Below are positions 1-7,669 of a stretch of DNA of 27,885 nucleotides, one piece after another. This DNA comes from an uncultured Clostridia bacterium. Lineage in GTDB: Bacteria > Bacillota > Clostridia > Christensenellales > Aristaeellaceae. The stretch covers positions 1 to 27,885 of the forward strand of contig CAKTTL010000029.1 in the NCBI GenBank assembly GCA_934615235.1, read 5' to 3'. Numbering within the stretch: the stretch's first letter is position 1; each line of letters opens with the position of its first letter. Under the pieces are notes generated by a model that saw only the letters and a list, made by a program, of their open reading frames with translations, had not been told where the DNA came from and searched no databases. A program made the position numbers and the translations under genes.

Positions 1-10
1 GCAATCGCAT

Positions 11-48
11 AAAAACGCCGCCGCGTGGAGAGCGTTCCGCGCGGCGGC
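11..48 (-). terminator. Rho-independent terminator of the XRE gene pair
   Basis: A 9-bp perfect GC stem (positions 17-25 with 40-48, GCCGCCGCG/CGCGGCGGC) is followed on the minus strand by a run of five T (plus-strand A at 11-15). It overlaps the TAG stop of the 48-275 regulator and ends transcription coming from 539 downward. Confidence 0.85.
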
Positions 49-275
49 TATTTTGTTTCGGCTTCGATTTTCTCGATCAGGCGGCTCAGCGGCATACCAA
101 GCGCTTCGGCGATTTTCCAGAGCGTTTCAACGTTTGCGGTTTTCGCGCCGGTTTCGATCATCGCAAGGTGGCTTCGCGCGATGCCGGAAAGCCCGCTCAG
201 CGTTTCCTGCGTAATGCCTTTCTCCCTGCGCAGCTTTCGGATTACTTTTCCCGCGATAACGCGGTCATACGGCAT
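48..275 (-). CDS. small XRE/Cro-CI-type helix-turn-helix regulator
   Basis: This 75-residue protein is almost entirely one HTH_3/XRE domain. Helices 2 and 3 of the DNA-binding motif lie at about residues 20-45 (GITQETLSGLSGIARSHL), followed by the family-typical IETGAK and LWKIAEALGMPLSRL segments. There is no second domain for ligand binding, dimerisation or proteolysis, so it is a stand-alone DNA-binding protein and its target is not visible. It is the second gene of a two-gene unit: the upstream XRE gene stops at 294, only 18 bases before this ATG, and a GGGAGG ribosome site lies about ten bases ahead. The stop overlaps a strong terminator. Family is certain; role is unknown. Confidence 0.85.
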   Translation of the reverse strand: MPYDRVIAGKVIRKLRREKGITQETLSGLSGIARSHLAMIETGAKTANVETLWKIAEALGMPLSRLIEKIEAETK

Positions 276-293
276 GTCCCGATACGCCTCCCG

Positions 294-539
294 TTATTCA
301 AGATCCTCCGGCGGCAGCGCGTCGAACTCGGGCGCGGAGAAAAACTCGCCGAGCGTCAGACCGAGTCCGTCGCAGATGAGTTTGATTGTCAGCAATTTTG
401 GATTTCTGCTTTTTCCATACAGAATGTTTTTGACGCTCGACGGCGGCAGCGCGCAGAGCGTCGCCAGGCGGTTGACGCTGATTTTTCTTTCCTCACACAG
501 GCGGAGGATGCGGATTTTCACCGCTTCAGTCGTACTCAT
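294..539 (-). CDS. small XRE-type helix-turn-helix regulator
   Basis: This 81-residue HTH protein has the divergent XRE pattern common in Clostridia: RILRLCEERKISVNRLATL, then PPSSVKNILYGKSRNP, then ICDGLGLTLGEFF (helix-turn-helix about residues 19-45). The acidic tail (FDALPPEDLE) is typical of short repressors. It is the first gene of the pair with the 48-275 regulator. A GGAAGGGG site precedes the ATG, and a possible -10 (TATAAT, minus strand, 592-597) lies upstream without a convincing -35. The two proteins are different XRE subfamilies, not a recent duplication. Tandem regulators of this kind occur at phage, element and housekeeping loci; nothing nearby says which applies here. Confidence 0.82.
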   Translation of the reverse strand: MSTTEAVKIRILRLCEERKISVNRLATLCALPPSSVKNILYGKSRNPKLLTIKLICDGLGLTLGEFFSAPEFDALPPEDLE

Positions 540-632
540 TTTTCAACCCCTTCCGGCTCTTTATCTTGCGGATGCGAATCGTTCCGGTTCAATTATATAC
601 CAGTTCTGCATCGAAGGGAAGCGCGTTTCCCC

Positions 633-794
633 AGGGTGTATCTGAAAAAGGAAGAGGCGACAGCGCGAGCGGATTTTTCGTCAGTTCAAGGAGGGAAATC
701 GAAGGTTTAGTGGCGCTAAATCGAGATTTTCCGACGCTGAAATGGCGGAAAAGACGCCGTGATGGAGCCTCAGGGAATTTTTCAGATACACCCT
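633..794. mobile_element. MITE-like element with 17-bp terminal inverted repeats (copy 1)
   Basis: The element begins AGGGTGTATCTGAAAAA (633-649) and ends with its exact reverse complement (778-794), giving a 162-bp unit with perfect 17-bp ends. Inside are two small stem-loops: TTTAG/CTAAA (706-710 with 716-720) and TTTTCCG/CGGAAAA (727-733 with 746-752). The first 91 bp match 27685-27775 at 85 of 91 positions. The right end is flanked by TA and copy 2 has TA on its left, which would suit a TA target duplication; copy 1 has CA on its left, so this is not proven. It contains no credible gene and sits in the 365-bp gap between the XRE pair and the C39-like gene. Confidence 0.7.
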
Positions 795-795
795 A

Positions 796-811
796 GGGCG
801 GCCTACCGCCC
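796..811. other. short GC hairpin abutting the inverted-repeat element
   Basis: GGGCGG (796-801) pairs with CCGCCC (806-811) around a CCTA loop, directly beside the right end of copy 1. No T run follows on the plus strand, so it is not a clear terminator. The rest of the gap up to 904 holds only a promoter candidate. Confidence 0.4.
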
Positions 812-846
812 AAAATTCCATAAATTTTCCGCGCGGCCGCCCCTCT

Positions 847-874
847 TTGCTTCCCCTGCCCTTCATGATATAAT
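847..874 (+). promoter_or_regulatory. candidate promoter for the C39-like peptidase gene
   Basis: A perfect -10 hexamer TATAAT lies at 869-874, with a weak -35 (TTGCTT, 847-852) 16 bp upstream. It is about 30 bases ahead of the preferred start at 905. Confidence 0.4.
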
Positions 875-904
875 CATGAAAAAGCCGAAAGGATGGTTTC
901 CTCC

Positions 905-1588
905 ATGCGCAAAGCTGCAAAAAGGATTTGCATCGTCTTCCTTCTGACGGCCCTCTCCCTCTGTGCCCCGGCGCAGGCGGAAAGCCCTTACGACGGTTCC
1001 CTCGCGGACGCGCAGGTATTGATCCGCATCCCCGCGCTGCGGCAGTACGGCGGCTATACCTGCGGCACGACGTGCGTACAGATGCTGATGAACTGGCTCT
1101 TTCCTTATGAGGGCGACCTGAACCTCTCCGCCTATGAAGAGGCGCTCGGCACGACCGAAGACGCGGGCACGCCGCCGGAAAGCATCGTCCGCTTCCTCGC
1201 GGAAAGCGGCGTAGCCGCCTGCGAAAAGGAAAACAAAACCGTGGACGAACTGGCCGCGGCGCTCGACGCGGGACGGCCGACGCTGATGTGCATTCAGGCC
1301 TGGTCGTCGGCGGAGGACGGGAGCTACAACACCGCCGATCCGTCCAATCCGGAAACCTACCTCGCCGAGGGCCACTGGGTGATCTGCGTCGGCTATCAGC
1401 AGACGGAAAACGGCCGCCGCTTTTTCTTCAACGACCCCGCGTGCGTCGGCCATTGCCTGCTGGATGAAGCGGAGCTGAACGCGCGCTGGATCGACATGGA
1501 CGGCGCGGGCCGGGTATACGATCATTACGGCATTGAAATCTCCGGCGCAAGCGCCTACGACCCGAACGGCGCGTTTCATCTGGACTGA
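905..1588 (+). CDS. exported C39-like (papain-fold) cysteine peptidase
   Basis: The 227-residue product has a Sec signal peptide (basic MRKAAKR, hydrophobic core to about residue 22, cleavage probable after APAQA). A compact C39_2-like papain-fold domain follows. The expected catalytic residues are visible: Cys53 in GGYTCGTT, His157 in EGHWVICVGY and Asp177 in FFNDPA. It would act outside the membrane, probably on peptides; nothing shows a substrate. Usual C39 bacteriocin exporters are fused to ABC transporters; this one stands alone and has no wall-sorting signal. The start at 905 is preferred because the AAAGGA site (888-893) would touch the alternative ATG at 893. The EFR1 gene follows 48 bp later. 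Catalytic activity is inferred from motifs only. Confidence 0.78.
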   Translation: MRKAAKRICIVFLLTALSLCAPAQAESPYDGSLADAQVLIRIPALRQYGGYTCGTTCVQMLMNWLFPYEGDLNLSAYEEALGTTEDAGTPPESIVRFLAESGVAACEKENKTVDELAAALDAGRPTLMCIQAWSSAEDGSYNTADPSNPETYLAEGHWVICVGYQQTENGRRFFFNDPACVGHCLLDEAELNARWIDMDGAGRVYDHYGIEISGASAYDPNGAFHLD

Positions 1589-1636
1589 CGCGAAATCAAC
1601 CCGTGCAACGAATCGGAAACATAATGGAGGGAACGG

Positions 1637-2380
1637 ATGATCCTGTTTTTTTTCGCAACGGGAAACTGCAAATACGTCGCGACCCGTCTTGCGCAGGCTT
1701 TCAACCAGGAAATGCTGTCCATCACAGATTGCATCGAAAAAAACCGGTTTGCTTTTGATGATGAAAGCATCGGCGTCGTATCCCCCACCTACGACTGGGG
1801 CCTGCCGAGCCTTGTTGAAGAATTTCTGAAAAAGGTCTCCCTGCGCACCGATTATCTGTATTTTGTCTCCACCTATGGAACGACTCCCGGCGCGACCGGA
1901 TTCATGGCAAACAAAGCCCTGCAGGGGCGCAAAATCGACGCTTACTATTCCGTTCGGATGGCAGACACGTGGACGCCGACTTTCGATCTGTCCACGCCGG
2001 AAAAAGTGGCGCGGTTCACAAAAACAACCGAAGCGGAAATTGACGGCGTTCTTCGCTGCGTCAGCGAACGCCGTACAAACCGGCATATGTCCCCGCGCAC
2101 GCCGGCATTTATTACCGCGCTGATCGCGCGGCCGATTTACGACCGGAAAGTTCGGCGCACATCGAACTTTCACGTGGAGGCCGGCTGCGTTGGATGCGGG
2201 CTCTGCGCGAAGAAATGCCCTGCGCATGCGATTGAAATGCAGAACAAAAAGCCGGTTTGGGTGAAAAAGAAATGCGTGATGTGTCTCGGGTGTCTGCACC
2301 GCTGTCCCAAATTTGCAATTCAATACGGCAGGAATACAAAAAAGCACGGCCAGTATACGAACCCGAATGTGACGCTATAG
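1637..2380 (+). CDS. EFR1-type flavodoxin/ferredoxin fusion protein
   Basis: The 247-residue protein joins an N-terminal flavodoxin-like domain (about 1-150; phosphate loop FFFATGNCKYVA, and SPTYDWGLPSLVEEF for the second flavin loop) to a C-terminal double 4Fe-4S ferredoxin. The cluster ligands are Cys184, 187, 190, 194 and Cys213, 216, 219, 223, each set in CxxCxxCxxxCP spacing. This is the EFR1 ferrodoxin architecture found widely in anaerobic Bacillota. It is expected to shuttle electrons between FMN and iron-sulfur clusters in the cytoplasm; partners are not known from the sequence. The flavin loop has TGNC where TGNS/T is more common. A GGAGGG ribosome site lies just ahead of the ATG. 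It may be cotranscribed with the C39-like gene. Confidence 0.88.
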   Translation: MILFFFATGNCKYVATRLAQAFNQEMLSITDCIEKNRFAFDDESIGVVSPTYDWGLPSLVEEFLKKVSLRTDYLYFVSTYGTTPGATGFMANKALQGRKIDAYYSVRMADTWTPTFDLSTPEKVARFTKTTEAEIDGVLRCVSERRTNRHMSPRTPAFITALIARPIYDRKVRRTSNFHVEAGCVGCGLCAKKCPAHAIEMQNKKPVWVKKKCVMCLGCLHRCPKFAIQYGRNTKKHGQYTNPNVTL

Positions 2381-2494
2381 TTTCCCGCGGCTTTTCCCTG
2401 CCCCGGCTTCCCTTTTTGCGCGCGATGAGCGCACATTTTTCCAAAGCCTGAATACGACGCGGAAAGGCGGCGCCCTTTTTGCAAATTTTCCATC

Positions 2495-2532
2495 GCGCGC
2501 GGCGGGAACCCGCTTGCCCCGCGCGTTTTTTT
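2495..2532 (+). terminator. Rho-independent terminator after the EFR1 gene
   Basis: CGCGCGG(c)GG (2496-2505, one bulged C) pairs with CCCCGCGCG (2517-2525) and is followed by seven T (2526-2532). The -35 of the next promoter lies partly inside this hairpin. Confidence 0.7.
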
Positions 2533-2542
2533 GCAGTATAAT
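2514..2542 (+). promoter_or_regulatory. promoter of the surface protein-sortase operon
   Basis: TTGCCC (2514-2519), a 17-bp spacer and a perfect TATAAT (2537-2542) lie about 50 bp ahead of the ATG at 2594. The spacer contains the terminator T run. A perfect 10-bp palindrome CCATTAATGG (2544-2553) covers the expected start point and could be an operator. Confidence 0.65.
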
Positions 2543-2593
2543 CCCATTAATGGAATCATTGGAATGTCGACCAATTTATCACGGAGGTTCGCC

Positions 2594-5500
2594 ATGTTCA
2601 AGCGCATCCTTTCTCTGGTTCTGACCCTTGCCGTGCTTCTCTCCGCGCTTCCCGCGCAGGCGGATTCGCTCACGCAGCTTTCAATAGAAGAAACCCAGGC
2701 CGCCCGCGCGCTTGCGGCCATGGACGGCGAATACCCCGCCTGGCAAAAGGGCATGGCTCCTTCCTCCTGCACGAATGCGCTGCAGGTGCAGCAATATCTA
2801 GAATGGCTCCTGTCCGACGAGGTGGGCGGGCTGATGAACGAAATCCTCGACAGCGCCCAGCTGCTGGAACTGGCGAATGCAGGCAAAGACGACTCCCTCA
2901 GCGCCGTCTCCGGAACGCTGCAGCAGCTGCGCAACCAGCTCTCCTACTATCGCGACGAGCTGGAGCAGGGGCGGCTGTCCATCTACAACGACCTGAACCG
3001 GCTGGGAACCGCCGGCCTGACCGAGCGGGCGAAGCTGCGTCTCGCGCTGCGCGTGCGCGAGGACGTGGCTCAGCTCAATTCCATCATCAAAACCGTCTTG
3101 AGCTCTTACGCTCAGTATCACGCTATGCTCAAAGCGTACGAGGGCAATCTCGCCGCTCAATTTCCCCCCGCCGATTCCCCTACCGGCGTGCTCGACGCAG
3201 CAAAGAACGCGCTCCTCGCGGCAGCGGACAAGCTCACCGGCGACGAGCAGAAAAACGTCAGCGCCATGAACGGCGTGGATTTTACCGTCATCGCGCTCTC
3301 GAGCAAGCAGTTCGGCTTCATCGTCCGGGATGCGGACGGCAAGCCGGTTGAAAAGGCGAACGTCTCCGTCGCCTGCGCCTCGCAGCCGACCCTGAACGAC
3401 TCCGCCGAAACGGACGAAAACGGCCTGGCCACCTTCCTCGTCAAGGATTTTAACCCGAACGAAAACAACAAGGTCACCGTCAGCGTCGTCGTCATGAAGG
3501 ACAACTTCTACTGCATACGCGAAATGCGCGCGACGACTCTCCGCGGCGGCTCGACGGAAACGGTGCGGCTGGACAAGTACGCCGGTAATCCCTTCCTGCG
3601 CATGGCCTGCTATAACGGCGCGGACATGCTCAGCCAGCAGAACAGCATTTTCTACACCCCGAAAAACGACGCGACGCAGCAATTCGAAATCCTCGTCGAC
3701 AACTTTGGCAAGAAGAAAATCAGCGGCTGGCTGTATCTGTGCTATCAGACCTACGACGCGGCCGGAAACGTCGTCGACACGGAGGAGCGGCGCAGCTTCA
3801 CCTCCGGCACGTCGGTCACGTTTGCCGGCGCGTATTGCAGCAAGATCGTCCCCGGCACGACCGTTTCCGTCCGCGTGGAGACGCCCTCCTTTAACCAGAC
3901 CTACGCCACGCAGATGAAGATCGAAAAAGCCGTCGTCGAGGAACCGGTGTTCAAAAACACCCAGGCGATCAACTTCACCTCCGGCGGGCTGAGCTTCACC
4001 TTCCCCAGCAGCATCCCCTTCATCGGCGGCAGCAAGATGTCGCTCGATCTGCCCTTCCTCACCGGCCAGCTGGCCATCGATCCCAGCGGCTATATCCAGT
4101 TTGCCTACGGCCGCAATTTCCAGAGCGAGGAGCTGAGCTGGAAATCCGAAAGCCTGAAGGACACGCAGCAGCGCATGGACGACGCGGACAAGCGCGCGCA
4201 GCGCGACGCGAACGCCGTCGACAACCGCGTTTATAAAAACGCCGGCGCAACCGACCAGATCAAATTCCTCGGCAACGTCACCGCCGCGGTGACCGTCTTC
4301 GCCGGGCTGCAGGGGCGCATCAAGGAAGACGCGAGCTACTTCCGCCTGACCGGCGCGGGCGGCGTGCAGGCGGCCTTCAAGGGCGGCTATGGCTGGCAGT
4401 TCCTCGTCGGCGGCATGATCCCGATGTTCGCGGCGCTCGATTTCACCTTCGCGCTGGGCGCATCCTTCGCCCTCGCGCTCGAGGCGAAGAGCGATCTGTC
4501 CAGCCCAAAGTTCATCTTCGGCAAAGGGCAGGGCCTGACCATCGATATCCTCGCCGAGCTGGGCGTGAGCGCCGGCATGGGCGTGCGCGGCATGCTGAAC
4601 GTCGCGCTGCGCTTTTTCGGCAATATCGCGCCGAAGCTGCGGCTGACCGACCCTGTCAGCGCCGCCGTGACGCTCGCCATGGGGCTGGAAGTGACCGCGC
4701 AGGCCTTCGTCGCCAAATGGAAGCAGACCCTCTGGAAGGGCACCTACAGCGCCGATTCCAACGCGGACAGTCTGGCGTCTTCCGGCGCAGGCGCCGAAAA
4801 TTCCGCCGTCCTCACGCAGATTGAAGCGGGCGTGAACACGCCTTCCAGCCCGAACACGCTGCTGCCCGTCAAAAACGGCGCGGGCCTTGCCGCGGATAAG
4901 GAAGAAGAAGTTTTCTCCCGGCTGGACAGCCTTTCGCAGGAGATTCAGTACGTCACGCTGACCACGCCCGATGGCAAATCCTCCGCCACCTTCGGCTTCT
5001 GGATTACGCCGATTACAGACAAGGGCGACCGCAAAGCCGAGCTCGTCTGGTATAACCTCGACGCGCCGGCCAGGCACGGTCTCGTCCTTCCCGATAGCGG
5101 CGACGACTGGCGCACGTCGGTCGCAACCGATTACGCCTTCGCCATCGCCGGGCACGGCGACGTGGTGGGCGTGAACGTTCTCAGCGGCCTTTTCGGCACT
5201 CGCGAAGACCAGAAACCCTATGCAAGCCGCATGTCGCTGGCCGTAATGCAGGCCGTTAAAACGTCGGACGGCACGCTGGCGCTCGAAATCAACAATGCTG
5301 CCGGCCATTATCTCAGCCAGGCGGCTTCCGAATCGGGCGGCTCGGAAACGGGCGGCCGGGTCGATTACGGCTATACGCTTTCCATGCCGATCATTTATTT
5401 CATTAACAGCGCGCCGGCTTCGTCGGAGACGAACCAGTGGTTCCTGACCGCCTCCTGCAGCCGTGAAGATCTGCCCACAGGGAAAACCCATCATATCTAT

Positions 5501-7669
5501 TCCCTCGACCTGCAGCGTACAACCAAAGGCGTGGAAATGGGCGTGCAGGTAAAGGACGACCCGGAACGCGGCGTTTACACCAGCGATCCGCAGAAGATCA
5601 CGCGCTGCCTGGCCGCCGCTCAGCCGACGAACAAAAAGCTCGACGGCACCAGCGCCAAAGAAGGCGACAGCCTTTCCTGCTACTACCGCCTTTCCGTTAC
5701 GGAAGAAAACCGCTCCGCGATGAAGGAAAAAACAAGCCTGTACATCCACCTCAACCAGTCGCGGCAGCTGCTGGATGAAAACGTCGTCTTCTTCGCGCCG
5801 CTGGTGCGGTACGGCGCGATCAGCGACGCGCGGGAATTCCTCTTCTACCTCAAGAAGGGACAGGCCGACGACGGCTCCGACTGCTATCGCCTCATGGGTG
5901 CGAGCCGCACGGGCAACGCAAACTTTACCATCCGCGATTACGACGTGCCCCTGTACGCCGAACATTTCAAAATCACCACCGTCAACGACGGCGAGGACGG
6001 CATCACCTATCTGTACTGGACCGAGTGCGTCGCCCCCAGCAACGAATACCAGTCGGAGGAAAAATACCAGGTCAAGTGCGTGCGCTTTGACCGCTCCTCC
6101 AACAGCATGAGCGCGCCCTTCACGCTCGTCGAGCTTTCGCAGATGCCTTCCAGCCTGCACCTGATGATGGACGGCACCGGTTTCTACACGACCGAACTTC
6201 CCAGCGGCGAAAGACAGAGCGACGCTTCCGCCGCCGTCAGCCAGCAGCTGGTGCGCTTCACCTTCAGCCTGCAGACGGCCGTCAGCCTCACCGGCGTCGT
6301 CTCCTACGATCCCTGCGTGTGCGCGGGCGAATACGCGACGCTGCTGTTCTCGGTGGAGAACACGGGCAACCTGCCCGTCTCCAGGTTTATGGTTTCCATC
6401 CTGGAGCAGGGCGCGACGGAACCTTTGCAGAACATCATCGTCGATTGCCGCAGCCCGCTTTCGAACAGCACGAACAGTCTCTTCGGCTCCGCGGCGGATT
6501 CCGCCTATTCTGTCTCCCGCGTGGACGGCATTTTCGACGACCTCAACGGCGACAACTGGATCATCCGCTCGGCGGCGCCTGATTCCAACGCTGAAGTCGT
6601 CGAGCAGCTCCACACGGATCTGCTCATGCCCGGCGGCGTGCATACGTATCAAGCTTCCTTCAAAGTGCCGGACGACTGGAACGGCGAAAAGAAGCTGACG
6701 GCCGAGCTGGGCCGGCTCTTCGCGCTGACGCACTATTCCAACGCGCTCACCGGCAATGCGGACGCGCTCGTCGACGAAGTCGTCTTCGAGGCGGACGGCA
6801 CGCTCGTCAACGCAAACGGCGTTCCGCTCCCGCCGGAAAACGCGCTCGGCACGGGCTCGACCATCGGCGTAAAGCGCGGCGCGGTCGGCACGGCCGAGCT
6901 TTCGAAGGATATCGACGTCGGCCGCGGCGATCTGATGCTCGATTGTCAACCCTACGCCGATTCGACCGGCGCGCAGTTCGTGCGCGTGAGCGTCGTGGGG
7001 CGCTCCGAAACGGCCGGCTCCGCGCTGCCGACGCTGACCGCCAAACTGGGCGATACGCCCGTCTTCTCCTATCGCTTTGCCAACCCCATCGACGAGGACT
7101 TCGGCTATACGCTGGATATCCCGGTCGAAATGCTGCTCGGCGCTCGCAGCTACGGCGAAATCACCTTCACCCTCAGCGACAACGCCGGCGAGAACGACGC
7201 GTCCCGCGAGTTCGCCTCGTTCGATAACGAGCGCACGGTCACGTTCGGTCAGGCGCTGTATATCGTCCGCCAGCCGGAATCCGTTTCCGTCGTGGAAGGC
7301 GAGGACGCGGTGTTCACCATCGTCGTCTCGGGCGGCGTGCCGCCGTATAAATATCAGTGGCAGCGTCTCAACGCCAGCGGCGTGTGGGAGAATATCGTCG
7401 GCGCGAACGGAGCGCAGCTCGTTATCCCGTCCGTCACCCTGCTCGATAACGGCGCGAGCTTCCGCTGCGTCGTCACCGACAGCGCGGGCAACACCGTCAT
7501 TTCCGGCGTCGCCACGCTTTCCAACGCAAACGGCGGCGCGACGCTGACCGTCTGGGCGGAATTTCCCGTCACGGGCGACCGGGCGCATCCCCTGCTGTGG
7601 GCGCTCGGCGCGCTTGCGTGCGCGCTTTGCGCGTGGCTGCTGCGCCGCCGCAAGGGGCGCGACGCATGA
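2594..7669 (+). CDS. large cell-wall-sorted surface protein with FPVTG signal and Ig-like domain
   Basis: The start at 2594 has a GGAGG site and gives a clean signal peptide (residues 1-23, cleavage after AQA); the product is 1691 residues. In order: a helical region (about 40-210); a small beta domain like carboxypeptidase-regulatory/CNA-B folds (about 240-312, RDADGKPVEKANVSV); a glycine-rich segment of alternating hydrophobic strands (about 555-716); a long beta-rich middle; a CARDB-like stretch (about 1230-1290, FSVENTGNLPV); and an Ig-like domain (about 1558-1642, YKYQWQRL, FRCVVTDSAGN). The C-terminus is a sorting signal: FPVTG (1657-1661), a hydrophobic span, then RRRKGRD. It should be secreted and linked to peptidoglycan by the sortase encoded immediately downstream. 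A ligand or adhesin role is plausible but unproven. No close relative is recognised. Confidence 0.85.
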   Translation: MFKRILSLVLTLAVLLSALPAQADSLTQLSIEETQAARALAAMDGEYPAWQKGMAPSSCTNALQVQQYLEWLLSDEVGGLMNEILDSAQLLELANAGKDDSLSAVSGTLQQLRNQLSYYRDELEQGRLSIYNDLNRLGTAGLTERAKLRLALRVREDVAQLNSIIKTVLSSYAQYHAMLKAYEGNLAAQFPPADSPTGVLDAAKNALLAAADKLTGDEQKNVSAMNGVDFTVIALSSKQFGFIVRDADGKPVEKANVSVACASQPTLNDSAETDENGLATFLVKDFNPNENNKVTVSVVVMKDNFYCIREMRATTLRGGSTETVRLDKYAGNPFLRMACYNGADMLSQQNSIFYTPKNDATQQFEILVDNFGKKKISGWLYLCYQTYDAAGNVVDTEERRSFTSGTSVTFAGAYCSKIVPGTTVSVRVETPSFNQTYATQMKIEKAVVEEPVFKNTQAINFTSGGLSFTFPSSIPFIGGSKMSLDLPFLTGQLAIDPSGYIQFAYGRNFQSEELSWKSESLKDTQQRMDDADKRAQRDANAVDNRVYKNAGATDQIKFLGNVTAAVTVFAGLQGRIKEDASYFRLTGAGGVQAAFKGGYGWQFLVGGMIPMFAALDFTFALGASFALALEAKSDLSSPKFIFGKGQGLTIDILAELGVSAGMGVRGMLNVALRFFGNIAPKLRLTDPVSAAVTLAMGLEVTAQAFVAKWKQTLWKGTYSADSNADSLASSGAGAENSAVLTQIEAGVNTPSSPNTLLPVKNGAGLAADKEEEVFSRLDSLSQEIQYVTLTTPDGKSSATFGFWITPITDKGDRKAELVWYNLDAPARHGLVLPDSGDDWRTSVATDYAFAIAGHGDVVGVNVLSGLFGTREDQKPYASRMSLAVMQAVKTSDGTLALEINNAAGHYLSQAASESGGSETGGRVDYGYTLSMPIIYFINSAPASSETNQWFLTASCSREDLPTGKTHHIYSLDLQRTTKGVEMGVQVKDDPERGVYTSDPQKITRCLAAAQPTNKKLDGTSAKEGDSLSCYYRLSVTEENRSAMKEKTSLYIHLNQSRQLLDENVVFFAPLVRYGAISDAREFLFYLKKGQADDGSDCYRLMGASRTGNANFTIRDYDVPLYAEHFKITTVNDGEDGITYLYWTECVAPSNEYQSEEKYQVKCVRFDRSSNSMSAPFTLVELSQMPSSLHLMMDGTGFYTTELPSGERQSDASAAVSQQLVRFTFSLQTAVSLTGVVSYDPCVCAGEYATLLFSVENTGNLPVSRFMVSILEQGATEPLQNIIVDCRSPLSNSTNSLFGSAADSAYSVSRVDGIFDDLNGDNWIIRSAAPDSNAEVVEQLHTDLLMPGGVHTYQASFKVPDDWNGEKKLTAELGRLFALTHYSNALTGNADALVDEVVFEADGTLVNANGVPLPPENALGTGSTIGVKRGAVGTAELSKDIDVGRGDLMLDCQPYADSTGAQFVRVSVVGRSETAGSALPTLTAKLGDTPVFSYRFANPIDEDFGYTLDIPVEMLLGARSYGEITFTLSDNAGENDASREFASFDNERTVTFGQALYIVRQPESVSVVEGEDAVFTIVVSGGVPPYKYQWQRLNASGVWENIVGANGAQLVIPSVTLLDNGASFRCVVTDSAGNTVISGVATLSNANGGATLTVWAEFPVTGDRAHPLLWALGALACALCAWLLRRRKGRDA

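Noticed and set aside
863..2347. A 494-codon minus-strand frame across the C39-like and EFR1 genes
   Set aside because: It covers two convincing plus-strand genes and has no domain.
2798..7588. A 1596-codon open frame antisense to the surface protein gene
   Set aside because: Its composition is Arg/Gly/Ala/Asp-rich with no domain, signal or ribosome site; it is a by-product of GC-rich codon use in the real gene.
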